Assembly: GCA_963838805.1 (NCBI GenBank)
Contig: CAWISK010000010.1
Coordinates: 545,280 to 609,279 of the forward strand
Reading direction: 5' to 3'
DNA: 64,000 nucleotides
DNA from: CAVRQM01 sp963838805
GTDB taxonomy: Bacteria > Pseudomonadota > Alphaproteobacteria > Acetobacterales > Acetobacteraceae
Part shown: in pieces, positions 32,558 through 40,509 of the stretch
Layout: every line of letters starts with the position of its first letter
How positions within the stretch are numbered: the first letter of the stretch is position 1
The notes under the pieces: generated by a model
Told to the model about the DNA's origin: nothing
The model's database searches: none
What the model saw: only the letters and a program-made list of their open reading frames with translations
Position numbers and translations under genes: made by a program

Positions 32558-33493
32558 GTGGTCGTAGGATGGTCACACACCGCTCAACCGGCCTCCGGGA
32601 CGACCGAGGACAGCCTGCGCCGCTACCGGGACGCGGATGAGTGGCCACGCGAGGAGGCGCTGGAGGCCATGCTGGAGCGGCAGTTCAGCGCGCTCGTCGC
32701 GGTGCGGCTCGCCCTGCCCCAGCTTGCGGCGGCCGTTGCCGCCGCGGCAGGGCGGCTCGCTCAGACCGCGCGGCTCGCTCAGACCGGGCGGCTCGTCTAT
32801 GTGGGCGCCGGTGCCTCGGGGCGCCTCGCCGTGCAGGACGGGGTGGAGCTGTATCCGACCTTCGGCTGGCCGCATGAGCGGCTGCGCTATCTGGTCGCCG
32901 GCGGCGAGTCCGCGCTGGTGCGCTCGGTGGAAGGCGCCGAGGACGATGGAGAGGCAGGCCGAAGCGAGGCGGAGGCCCTGGCACCGGCTTCGGCGGACGT
33001 GTTCGTCTGCGTCGCGGCCTCCGGCACCACACGCTACACGCGGGCGGCACAGGCTGCGGCACGGGCGGCCGGAGCGGTCACGGTGGCCCTCGCCAACAAT
33101 CCGGAGGCGCCCTTGCTGGCGGAAGCGGAGTTCCCCGTTCTGCTCCACACCGGGCCGGAGTTCCTGGCAGGCTCGACGCGCATGAGCGCGGGCACCGCGC
33201 AGAAGATCGCACTCAACCTGTTCTCCACGCGGCTGATGACGGAGCTGGGCCGGGTGTATCGCGGGCTGATGGTCAGGGTCGTCCCCACCAACGCGAAGCT
33301 GGTCGAACGGTCCAAGCGCATCGTCGCCGCCTTGGCGGACGCGCCTATCGATGCGGCCGCTTCGGCCTGGGATGCAGCTTGCGGTGATATCCCGCTCGCG
33401 GTGCTGATGCTTGACGGGCTCGGCCGCGAGGAGGCGATGGCGCGTCTGGCCGCTTCGCGCGGCAACCTGCGCCTGGCGCGCGATCGTGCCTGA
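32558..33493 (+). CDS. murQ: N-acetylmuramic acid 6-phosphate etherase MurQ
   Basis: Splits MurNAc-6-phosphate into GlcNAc-6-phosphate and lactate. About 311 residues from the GTG at 32558; in-frame ATGs at 32504 and 32516 are alternatives. The SIS-domain motifs are present: RLVYVGAGASGRLAVQDGVELYPTFGW, SVEGAEDDGEAG, CVAASGTTRYTRAA, TGPEFLAGSTRMSAGTAQKIALNLFSTRLM and NAKLVERSKRI. The first residues (TTEDSLRRYRDADEWPREEALEAM) match the usual MurQ N-terminus. The stop overlaps the start of the GntR regulator. Confidence 0.93.
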   Translation: MVVGWSHTAQPASGTTEDSLRRYRDADEWPREEALEAMLERQFSALVAVRLALPQLAAAVAAAAGRLAQTARLAQTGRLVYVGAGASGRLAVQDGVELYPTFGWPHERLRYLVAGGESALVRSVEGAEDDGEAGRSEAEALAPASADVFVCVAASGTTRYTRAAQAAARAAGAVTVALANNPEAPLLAEAEFPVLLHTGPEFLAGSTRMSAGTAQKIALNLFSTRLMTELGRVYRGLMVRVVPTNAKLVERSKRIVAALADAPIDAAASAWDAACGDIPLAVLMLDGLGREEAMARLAASRGNLRLARDRA

Positions 33494-34256
33494 CGCCGGA
33501 TCTCCCGCAAGCGGCGAGGCGGCCGATCGCTGGGCCGATCTGTTGCCGGATTCTTCGGCGAACGCGCCGCTGTATCTGGGGCTCGCGGACCGGGTTGCCG
33601 CCGCGGTTGCGCACGGCCAGCTCCGGCCCGGCGAGGCGCTGCCGCCCGAACGGGCGCTGGCGGCGCGGCTCGGCCTGTCGCGGACCACGGTCCGCAAGGC
33701 AGTGGAGGAGCTGGCCGGGCGCGGGCTCGTGATCTCGCGGCATGGGTCGGGAACCTATGTCGCTCCCCGCATCGACCAGCCGCTCGCCCGCCTGTCGAGC
33801 TTCAGCGAGGACGTGCGCGCGCGCGGCCAGGAACCCGGCGAGATCTGGATCGAGCGCACGATCCGCCTGCCGTCTCCGGAGGAGATGATGGCGCTGGGCC
33901 TCGGGCGCGGGGAGCGTGTGGCGAGCCTCGTCCGCGTCCGCCAGGCGGATGGCGAACCGCTCGCCATCGAGCGGGCCATGGTGCCGGCAAGCCGCCTGCC
34001 CGATCCGCAGAGTGTCAGCACGTCGCTGTACGCTGTGCTGCGCGCGCGCGGGGTCGCCCCGGTGCGCGCGTTGCAACGGCTCCGGGCGGCCGCCGCGAGC
34101 GAGGCCGATGCCCGCAAGCTCGGGATCGCGCCGGGTAGCCCGGTGATGGCCATTGTGCGGCACGGCTTTCTCGGCGACGGCGTGCCGGTCGAGTTCACGC
34201 GCTCGACCTGTCGCGGCGATCGCTACGATTTCGTCGCCGAGATGCGGCGCGACTGA
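33486..34256 (+). CDS. GntR-family transcriptional regulator with UTRA effector domain (NagR-like)
   Basis: 256 residues from the GTG at 33486, overlapping the murQ stop. The winged helix is LRPGEALPPERALAARLGLSRTTVRKAVEELAGRGLVISRHGSGTYV. The UTRA domain follows with RLSSFSEDVRARGQEPGE, VRVRQADGEPLAIERAMVP and FTRSTCRGDRYDFVAEM. UTRA regulators of this layout sense phosphorylated amino sugars and repress nag/mur genes. Control of both arms of the surrounding cluster is the natural inference. Confidence 0.9.
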   Translation: MPDAGSPASGEAADRWADLLPDSSANAPLYLGLADRVAAAVAHGQLRPGEALPPERALAARLGLSRTTVRKAVEELAGRGLVISRHGSGTYVAPRIDQPLARLSSFSEDVRARGQEPGEIWIERTIRLPSPEEMMALGLGRGERVASLVRVRQADGEPLAIERAMVPASRLPDPQSVSTSLYAVLRARGVAPVRALQRLRAAAASEADARKLGIAPGSPVMAIVRHGFLGDGVPVEFTRSTCRGDRYDFVAEMRRD

Positions 34257-34510
34257 GCCTCGGGCGCGATCCACGCGGCCATGCGCACAAGACCTCGACG
34301 GTCAGCCCCAAATCGATATACTCTACCGGATGAAGAAGCGGGCCGCTTCCGCCACGCTGCACTTCTCGACTCTGGGACTGAAGCGTGGATGACTGAGAAG
34401 CTGATGCTGCCCGACCGTTCGGGCAGTCCGCGAACAGCCCCGCTCCCAGGCGCCGAGCCGCTGTCTCCCTTGATCATCTTCAGATCTCGGATTGAGGAAA
34501 AGGACGATTG

Positions 34511-35107
34511 ATGGCCCCGCCACGCGATACGAGGACTCCGGGCGCGTCGGACCTGGAGGACACCGAGGCAAGGGTCCGCCAGGCGCTCGGGGTTCAGGAT
34601 CGATCCGTCTCCCGGCCCATGCAGCACCGCGCCGGTCAGCCGCGACCGAGGCACCGCTTCGTCCAGGATGGCGAGGTACCGGTGGTTGTCCTGAACACCC
34701 CCAAGAACGCCGATACGCCCTCGGCAAGCCGGATTCAGGCCGTCGAAGCGGCGCTCGACGCGGAGCGGACGGCCCGTGCCGATGCCGAGCGCTCGCTGCG
34801 CGAGGCGGAGGCCACCATCCAGGCCCTTCGGACGAAGCTCGCGCACGCGGAGCTGGCTCATGGCGAGGCCCTGGCGACGGAGCGCGAAGCCCGCGAGCGC
34901 GCCGAGCAGGCGCTGCGGGAGGCGACCGCGGCACCGGCAACGGAGGAACCGCTCGCGCGCGGGATCGTCGCCGCGGCCACCGCGCCAGAGAAGCCGAAAA
35001 GATCGCGCCGGCCGGCCGGCACGGCGGCAGCGGCCGCAAAGACGCGCGAGCCGCGGCCGGTGAAATGGTGGCTGCCGAAGCGTCCCGTACGCGCTGAGAA
35101 GCCATGA
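34511..35107 (+). CDS. Hypothetical coiled-coil protein with basic C-terminus
   Basis: About 198 residues from the ATG at 34511, with AAGGA upstream. Residues roughly 75-145 are Ala/Glu/Arg-rich heptads (for example ALDAERTARADAERSLREAEATI), predicting a coiled coil. The tail is Lys/Arg/Pro-rich and ends around RPVKWWLPKRPVR. No enzymatic motif is seen and no signal peptide. It is unrelated in sequence to the DNA ligase downstream. I do not recognise a function. Confidence 0.65.
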   Translation: MAPPRDTRTPGASDLEDTEARVRQALGVQDRSVSRPMQHRAGQPRPRHRFVQDGEVPVVVLNTPKNADTPSASRIQAVEAALDAERTARADAERSLREAEATIQALRTKLAHAELAHGEALATEREARERAEQALREATAAPATEEPLARGIVAAATAPEKPKRSRRPAGTAAAAAKTREPRPVKWWLPKRPVRAEKP

Positions 35108-35168
35108 CAGCCGCCCGGCCGCTCGCGTAGGCGGTGCAACCGGCAAAGGCGTCGTCTGTTCTCGGCCA

Positions 35169-36191
35169 ATGGCTCTGCCGCTCGATTTTTCCTTGGCCCC
35201 GATGGAAGCGCTCAGCGCCGACGCGATCCCGGAGGGTCCGGCGTGGCAGTACGAGCCGAAATGGGACGGCTTCCGCTGCATCGCCTTCCGCGACGACACC
35301 CTTGTCGATCTGCGCTCGAAATCCGGCCAGCAGCTCGCACGCTACTTTCCCGATATCGCCACGACCCTCGCGGACCTGGGGGCGTCGCGCTTCGTGCTGG
35401 ATGGCGAATTGGTCGTGCCGGTGGCAGGCGTGCCGTCCTTCGAGGACACGCAGATGCGCCTGCACCCCGCCGAGAGCCGCGTGCGGCGCCTTGTGGCGGA
35501 GCATCCGGCCCGCTTCGTGCTGTTCGACCTGCTGGTCTCGGACGCCGGCCGGGATCTGACCGACGAGCCGCTTGCGCGCCGACGGCCGGCGCTGGAGGCG
35601 TTCGCCGGCAGCAACCCGCATCCGGCGCTGACGCTCTCGCCGGCCACGCGCGACCGCACTCTTGCCGAACACTGGCTGGAGCAGGGCGAGGCCGGCTGCG
35701 ATGGCGTGATGGCGAAGCGTCTGGACGCTCCCTACCGCACCGGCCTGCGTGACGGGATGCTCAAGATCAAGCGCCTGCGCAGTGCCGATTGCGTGGTGGG
35801 GGGCTTCCGCTATCTGCAACGAACGCGCGAGGTCGGCTCGCTGCTGCTCGGCCTGTATGATGCGGCGGGCCTGCTCGATCATGTCGGCTTCACCTCGGCG
35901 ATCGCCCGGGACGAACGGGCTGCCCTGACCCGCCGGCTCGAGGCGCTGGCCGGATCGCCGGGCTTCACCGGCCGTGCGCCGGGCGGCCCGAGCCGGTGGA
36001 GTACCGCCAGGAGCGCGGAGTGGCAGCCGGTGCGGCCCGAACTGGTCGTCGAGGTCGCCTATGACCATGTGAGCGGGGGCCGCTTTCGTCATGGGACGAG
36101 GCTGCTGCGCTTCCGGCCCGACAAGGCGCCGGCCCAATGCAGCCTGGAGCAGATCGCCGCACGCCCCGCCCCCTTGCCGGCACAGGCGTGA
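35169..36191 (+). CDS. ATP-dependent DNA ligase (LigC/LigD-ligase type)
   Basis: 340 residues. The nucleotidyl-transferase motif I is YEPKWDGFR, with Lys as the adenylation site. Motif III/IIIa is FVLDGELVV, motif IV is CDGVMAKRLDAPYRTGLRDGMLKIK, and an OB-fold end is present (ELVVEVAYDHVSGGRFRHGTRLLRFRPDK). This is the stand-alone ligase class used in bacterial end joining or base-excision repair, not the replicative NAD ligase. No Ku gene is adjacent. The ATG at 35169 has only a weak ribosome site. Confidence 0.92.
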   Translation: MALPLDFSLAPMEALSADAIPEGPAWQYEPKWDGFRCIAFRDDTLVDLRSKSGQQLARYFPDIATTLADLGASRFVLDGELVVPVAGVPSFEDTQMRLHPAESRVRRLVAEHPARFVLFDLLVSDAGRDLTDEPLARRRPALEAFAGSNPHPALTLSPATRDRTLAEHWLEQGEAGCDGVMAKRLDAPYRTGLRDGMLKIKRLRSADCVVGGFRYLQRTREVGSLLLGLYDAAGLLDHVGFTSAIARDERAALTRRLEALAGSPGFTGRAPGGPSRWSTARSAEWQPVRPELVVEVAYDHVSGGRFRHGTRLLRFRPDKAPAQCSLEQIAARPAPLPAQA

Positions 36192-36210
36192 CTGGGGCAC
36201 TTGGCTGTGC

Positions 36211-37191
36211 ATGGATGCGCCGCTATTCCCGCCCATCGTCACCGAACGGCTCTCCTTGCGGCCATACCGGCCGGAGGACGCGCCGGCCCTGCACCGGCTG
36301 ATCAACGACTGGGAGGTGTGCCGCAACCTCGCCGCCGTGCCGTTTCCCTATGCGCGTGCCGAGGCCGACGCTTTCATCGGCCGCGCAGCCGCCGCGCTGC
36401 ACGACGGGAGCGCCTACCATCTCGCGATCACCGGGCGCGAGGGCGAGGCCGAGATTCTCGTGGGCGGCGCCTCGCTCCACGTCAACCGCGCGCAGCGGGC
36501 CGGGCGGCTCGGCTATTGGGTGGGACGGCGCTACTGGGGGCACGGCGTCGCCGGCGAGGCAGCCGGGCGGCTGCTCCGCTGGGCGCTGGCCAATCTGGAG
36601 CTGGACCGGCTGGAGGCGAATGTCGCCAACGACAACCCGGCCTCGATCGCCGTGCTGCGCCGGATCGGCTTCGTGCAGACCGGAGCTGGGCAGGAGAAAT
36701 TCGTGGCACGGGGGGCCGCCCATCCGGTGCTGCGCTTCACCGCGACGCGCGACAGCCTCATCGCGCCCCCGCAAGGCGACGCGGGTGCCGCGCCCGCGCT
36801 GCTGCTGGTGGCCGCGTGCGCGCTGGTGGATCGCGACGGGCGCGTGCTGCTGACCCGCCGGCCGGAGGGCAAGCGCATGGCGGGGCTGTGGGAGTTTCCC
36901 GGCGGCAAGCTGGACGAGGGCGAGACGCCGGAGGCGGCGCTGATCCGCGAGCTGCGCGAGGAGCTGGGCATCGACGTGGCGCAGACCTGCCTCGCACCGC
37001 TCGCCTTCGCCAGCCACGCCTATGAGCATTTCCACCTGCTGATGCCGCTGTTCCTGTGCCGTCGCTGGAAGGGCACGCCGGCCCCGCTGGAAGGGCAGAC
37101 GCTGGCCTGGGTGCGTCCGGAGAAGCTGGCGGAGTACCCGATGCCGCCCGCCGACCGGCCGCTGGTGCCGCTGCTGCGCGATTTCCTCTGA
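36211..37191 (+). CDS. Fusion of GNAT N-acetyltransferase and MutT-like Nudix hydrolase
   Basis: 326 residues with two domains. Residues about 10-175 form a RimJ-like acetyltransferase (TERLSLRPYRPEDAPAL, GYWVGRRYWGHGVAGEA, NDNPASIAVLRRIGF). Residues about 195-326 form an 8-oxo-dGTPase-like Nudix domain with the box GGKLDEGETPEAALIRELREELGI. MutT-type enzymes clear oxidised nucleotides; the acetyltransferase target is unknown. Fused proteins of this kind are known in alphaproteobacteria. The ATG at 36211 begins 19 bases after the ligase stop and the end is 11 bases before the next gene. Confidence 0.92.
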   Translation: MDAPLFPPIVTERLSLRPYRPEDAPALHRLINDWEVCRNLAAVPFPYARAEADAFIGRAAAALHDGSAYHLAITGREGEAEILVGGASLHVNRAQRAGRLGYWVGRRYWGHGVAGEAAGRLLRWALANLELDRLEANVANDNPASIAVLRRIGFVQTGAGQEKFVARGAAHPVLRFTATRDSLIAPPQGDAGAAPALLLVAACALVDRDGRVLLTRRPEGKRMAGLWEFPGGKLDEGETPEAALIRELREELGIDVAQTCLAPLAFASHAYEHFHLLMPLFLCRRWKGTPAPLEGQTLAWVRPEKLAEYPMPPADRPLVPLLRDFL

Positions 37192-37202
37192 CCGGAGCCG
37201 CC

Positions 37203-37964
37203 ATGTCCGCACAAGACCCCGTCGCCTGCCTGGTAGTGATCGGCAACGAAGTGCTGTCGGGCCGCACCCGCGACGCCAACATCCATTTCCTGGCTGCGCG
37301 CCTGGGCGAAATCGGCCTGCCGCTGCGCGAGGTGCGGATCATCCCGGATGTCGCGGCCACCATCATCGGCACCGTCAACGAGGTGCGTGCGCGCTACGAC
37401 GTGGTGTTCACCACCGGCGGCATCGGCCCCACGCATGACGACATCACCTCGGAATGCGTGGCCGAGGCCTTCGGCCTGCCGTGGGAGAGGCATCCGGAGG
37501 TGTTCGCGATGATGGCGGCCCGCTACAAGCCGGGCGAGTTCAACGCCGCGCGTCAGCGCATGGCGACCATGCCGCGCGGTGCCGTGCCGATCGAGAACCC
37601 GGTCTCGTTCGCGCCCGGCTTTTCGATCGGCAACGTGCACGTGATGGCCGGCGTGCCGCGCATCATGCAGGCGATGTTCGAGAAACTGGCGCCGCACCTG
37701 CCGCGCGGCCGCCCGATCGTCTCCCGCGCGGTGCATGCGGCCGGGCTGTTCGAGGGCAATGTCGCGGCAGGGCTCGCCGACATCCAGGCGCGGTTTCCGG
37801 CACTGGACATCGGCAGCTATCCGTACGAGCGCCCGGACGGCAACGGTGTGGCGATCGTCGCCAAGGGAACCGACGCGGCGGCAGCCGAGGCAGCGGCGCA
37901 GGAAGTGGCGGCGCTGATCGCGCGCATCGGACGCGAGCCGGTCATGGGCGAGCCTGCCGCGTAG
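37203..37964 (+). CDS. CinA-like competence/damage-inducible protein, molybdopterin-binding domain
   Basis: 253 residues from the ATG at 37203 (CGGAG upstream). The MoCF domain is seen in CLVVIGNEVLSGRTRDANIHFLAARL and VVFTTGGIGPTHDDITSECVAEAFG. It lacks the C-terminal nicotinamide-mononucleotide deamidase domain of full CinA, as expected for the short form. Likely a cytosolic nucleotide or cofactor hydrolase; the exact reaction is unknown. It follows the GNAT-Nudix gene in the same direction with 11 bases between. Confidence 0.9.
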   Translation: MSAQDPVACLVVIGNEVLSGRTRDANIHFLAARLGEIGLPLREVRIIPDVAATIIGTVNEVRARYDVVFTTGGIGPTHDDITSECVAEAFGLPWERHPEVFAMMAARYKPGEFNAARQRMATMPRGAVPIENPVSFAPGFSIGNVHVMAGVPRIMQAMFEKLAPHLPRGRPIVSRAVHAAGLFEGNVAAGLADIQARFPALDIGSYPYERPDGNGVAIVAKGTDAAAAEAAAQEVAALIARIGREPVMGEPAA

Positions 37965-37974
37965 CCGACAGACG

Positions 37975-38000
37975 GCCCGGAAGCGGGGCCGCTTCCGGGC
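37975..38000. terminator. Perfect 12-bp hairpin between convergent genes
   Basis: GCCCGGAAGCGG, loop GG, CCGCTTCCGGGC, located between the cinA-like stop and the stop of the convergent small exported protein. It is symmetric and could serve both directions. There is no strong T-run. Confidence 0.6.
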
Positions 38001-38012
38001 TGTCCCGGTCGG

Positions 38013-38240
38013 TCACGGGTGGCCGTGGCTCTTGCTGGAGACGTCGTACGGATCGATGGCGGCGGACGGGGTCGGGTTGGCAGACATCGCGTCGGATGCC
38101 ATGGGCACGCCGGCAACGCTCTGGGAGTGCTCCTTTGGGTGCTGGCCTGTGCCGCTGAAGTCATCCGCGCGGGCGACGCCGGTCACGGCGAAGCCGCCCA
38201 GGGCCGCCAGCAAGCCGGCGGCGATCAGAGTCTTTTGCAT
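38013..38240 (-). CDS. Small exported hypothetical protein
   Basis: 75 residues from the ATG at 38240, with AAGGAGAG upstream. The signal peptide is MQKTLIAAGLLAALGGFAVTGVARA. The mature part of about 50 residues is Ser/His/Pro-rich (DDFSGTGQHPKEHSQSV ... SKSHGHP). It has no recognised family. The good ribosome site and signal peptide support a real gene. Confidence 0.65.
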   Translation of the reverse strand: MQKTLIAAGLLAALGGFAVTGVARADDFSGTGQHPKEHSQSVAGVPMASDAMSANPTPSAAIDPYDVSSKSHGHP

Positions 38241-38383
38241 TGGGTCTCTCCTTGTCCATCCGGCGGCGGACCATCCGCGCCAGGTCATGAACCGGAATAC
38301 GGACCAGGGGACCATCCGGATTATTCTGGGAGTATTTGCCACCTATCCGACGGGTGCATGGCTGCACTTGCATCCGCGGCGGG

Positions 38384-38701
38384 TCAGGCGTCGTTCGCGC
38401 GCGATCTCCCGGGCGATGTCGCGGAGTCCTGTTCCTCCGGCGTGCGGAGCACGAGGGACAATGCGTGCAGGCCGCCGCCGAACTCGGCGGCCAGCGCATC
38501 GTGGACCGCGCGGGAGCGCGCGACGCGCGAGCGGCCGCGGAACGCGGCAGAGACGACCAGCACCGTGTAGTGGGTCTGCCCGCCCGGCGCCGCCCCGGCA
38601 TGGCCGGCATGGCGGGCGCTGTCATCCTGCACGCGGACGTTGGCTGGCGCGAACGCGCTGGAGAGCAGGGCCTCGATGCGGGCGGCGCGGTCGGTCGGCA
38701 T
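38384..38701 (-). CDS. BolA family protein
   Basis: 105 residues. The BolA core is HAGHAGAAPGGQTHYTVLVVSAAFRGRSRVARSRAVHDALAAEFGGGLHALSLVLRTPEE, with the conserved helix-turn region and a C-terminal His. BolA proteins work with monothiol glutaredoxins in iron-sulphur and envelope stress control. The start is set at the ATG 38701 although its ribosome site is weak. It is divergent from the J-domain gene. The order bolA / J-domain / cobS / cobT is common in alphaproteobacteria. Confidence 0.9.
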   Translation of the reverse strand: MPTDRAARIEALLSSAFAPANVRVQDDSARHAGHAGAAPGGQTHYTVLVVSAAFRGRSRVARSRAVHDALAAEFGGGLHALSLVLRTPEEQDSATSPGRSRANDA

Positions 38702-38779
38702 GAATGGGCCAGTGTAGCGGCAGCGCGCGCCGCTCGGAACCCCTTTGCAAATCCCCTCCGAAGCCGCATCTATCTGCCG

Positions 38780-39373
38780 ATGACCCGACGCTCCACGCGA
38801 CCCCGGGCCTATGCGCCCGACCCGGCCGCGCCGGGGCGGCCTTGCGACATGCCTGACTGCGCCTGTGCCGGCGAATACCGCGCGCCGAAATCGCGCACGT
38901 CGCTGCACGAGTATTGGTGGTTCTGCCTGGAGCATGTGCGGGAGTACAACGCGGCCTGGGATTTCTACCGCGGCATGTCGCCCGGCGAGATCGAGGCGCA
39001 GGTGCGCGCCGACACGTCCTGGCAGCGCCCCACCTGGCCGCTCGGCCGGTTCGGCGCGCGGGTGGACGACGCGGCGCTGCGCGAGGGGTTGGAAAGCCTG
39101 GGTGCCCGGTTCGGCGCCGGTGCATCGGCGCGGCACGGTATTGGCGCGGACGAGACGCCGAAGGAGCTGCGCGAGCCGCTGGCGACACTCGGGCTCGACT
39201 GGCCGGTCAGCCTGGATGTGCTGAAGCGCCAGTACAAGAAGCTCGCCAAGCTGCACCATCCGGATGCCAATGGCGGCGACCGGGCGGCGGAGGAGCGGCT
39301 CAAGACGATCAATCTCGCCTATGCCGCCTTGCGCGGGCGGCTGGCGCAATCCGTGCCGGCCGCGGCCGGATAG
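38780..39373 (+). CDS. J-domain (DnaJ-like) protein with cysteine-containing N-terminus
   Basis: 197 residues. The N-terminal segment CDMPDCACAGEYRAPKSRTSLHEYWWFCLEHVREYNAAWDFY has four cysteines and may bind metal. The C-terminal J domain has VLKRQYKKLAKLHHPDANGGD with the HPD motif that stimulates Hsp70 ATPase. This DnaJ-like form lacks the Gly/Phe and zinc regions of true DnaJ. It sits 95 bases before cobS. Confidence 0.9.
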   Translation: MTRRSTRPRAYAPDPAAPGRPCDMPDCACAGEYRAPKSRTSLHEYWWFCLEHVREYNAAWDFYRGMSPGEIEAQVRADTSWQRPTWPLGRFGARVDDAALREGLESLGARFGAGASARHGIGADETPKELREPLATLGLDWPVSLDVLKRQYKKLAKLHHPDANGGDRAAEERLKTINLAYAALRGRLAQSVPAAAG

Positions 39374-39468
39374 ATCGCGGCGACCCATGCGCCGCACGGG
39401 CGTCTTTCGCGTTGCACCATTGGCGGGCTAGTCTGCCGCCCCGCCTGACACCACAGGATCGCTGGCCT

Positions 39469-40500
39469 ATGAACAAGGTAGCCGCACTGTCCGAGACACG
39501 CCCCGCCCCGCACGCCGCCGCGGCCTCGTTCGGCTCCTTGCCGGATACGGTGGTGGACGCGCGCGCCACTTTCGGCGTGAACATCGATCTTGAGGTGCCG
39601 GCGTTCAGCGAACGCGCCGACCAGGTGCCGGACATCGACCCCGCCTACCGCTTCGACCCGGAGACCACGCAGGCGATCCTGGCCGGCTTCGCCTTCAATC
39701 GCCGGGTGATGATCCAGGGCTATCACGGCACCGGCAAGAGCACGCATATCGAGCAGGTGGCCGCGCGCCTGAACTGGCCCTGCATCCGCGTCAACCTGGA
39801 CAGCCACATCAGCCGCATCGACCTGATCGGCAAGGACGCGATCGTGCTGAAGGACGGCAAGCAGATCACCGAGTTCCGCGAGGGCATCCTGCCCTGGGCG
39901 CTGCAGCACCCCTGCGCGCTGGTGTTCGACGAATACGACGCGGGCCGGCCGGACGTGATGTTCGTGATCCAGCGCGTGCTGGAGGTGGAAGGCCGCCTGA
40001 CCTTGCTGGACCAGAACCGGGTCATCCGCCCGCACCCGTGTTTCCGCCTGTTCTCGACCGCGAATACCGTGGGGCTGGGCGACACCACCGGCCTGTATCA
40101 CGGCACGCAGCAGATCAATCAGGGGCAGATGGACCGCTGGAACATCGTCGCCACCCTGAACTACCTGCCGCATGGCGAGGAAGTGCAGATCGTCATGGCG
40201 AAGCTGGGCGTGCCGATGTCCGACACCGCCGAGCGCAAGATTGTCGAGAGCATGGTGGCGCTGGCCGACCTGACCCGTGCCGGCTTCATGAACGGCGACA
40301 TCTCGACGGTGATGAGTCCGCGCACCGTCATCACCTGGGCCGAGAACGCCAAGATCTTCGGCGGCGACCTGGCCTTCGCGTTCCGCGTGACCTTCCTCAA
40401 CAAATGCGACGAGGCCGAGCGCAGCACGGTGGCCGAATACTACCAGCGCTGCATGAACGCGGAGATCGCCACCGGCAATCTGGTGCGCCGGGCCGGCTAG
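39469..40500 (+). CDS. cobS: Cobaltochelatase subunit CobS
   Basis: AAA+ ATPase of the aerobic cobaltochelatase, which with CobT and CobN inserts cobalt into hydrogenobyrinate diamide. 343 residues from the ATG at 39469. Walker A is GYHGTGKST and Walker B ALVFDEYDAGRPDVM. FSTANTVGLGDTTGLYHGTQQINQGQMDRW is diagnostic. An upstream extension to 38914 is a shadow of the J-domain gene. cobT starts nine bases after the stop. No cobN lies in the window. Confidence 0.95.
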   Translation: MNKVAALSETRPAPHAAAASFGSLPDTVVDARATFGVNIDLEVPAFSERADQVPDIDPAYRFDPETTQAILAGFAFNRRVMIQGYHGTGKSTHIEQVAARLNWPCIRVNLDSHISRIDLIGKDAIVLKDGKQITEFREGILPWALQHPCALVFDEYDAGRPDVMFVIQRVLEVEGRLTLLDQNRVIRPHPCFRLFSTANTVGLGDTTGLYHGTQQINQGQMDRWNIVATLNYLPHGEEVQIVMAKLGVPMSDTAERKIVESMVALADLTRAGFMNGDISTVMSPRTVITWAENAKIFGGDLAFAFRVTFLNKCDEAERSTVAEYYQRCMNAEIATGNLVRRAG

Positions 40501-40509
40501 CACGCGGGC

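Noticed and set aside
34257..34510. Possible small gene or RNA between the GntR regulator and the coiled-coil gene
   Set aside because: Open frames on both strands look like shadows. No ribosome site, hairpin or conserved motif could be supported.
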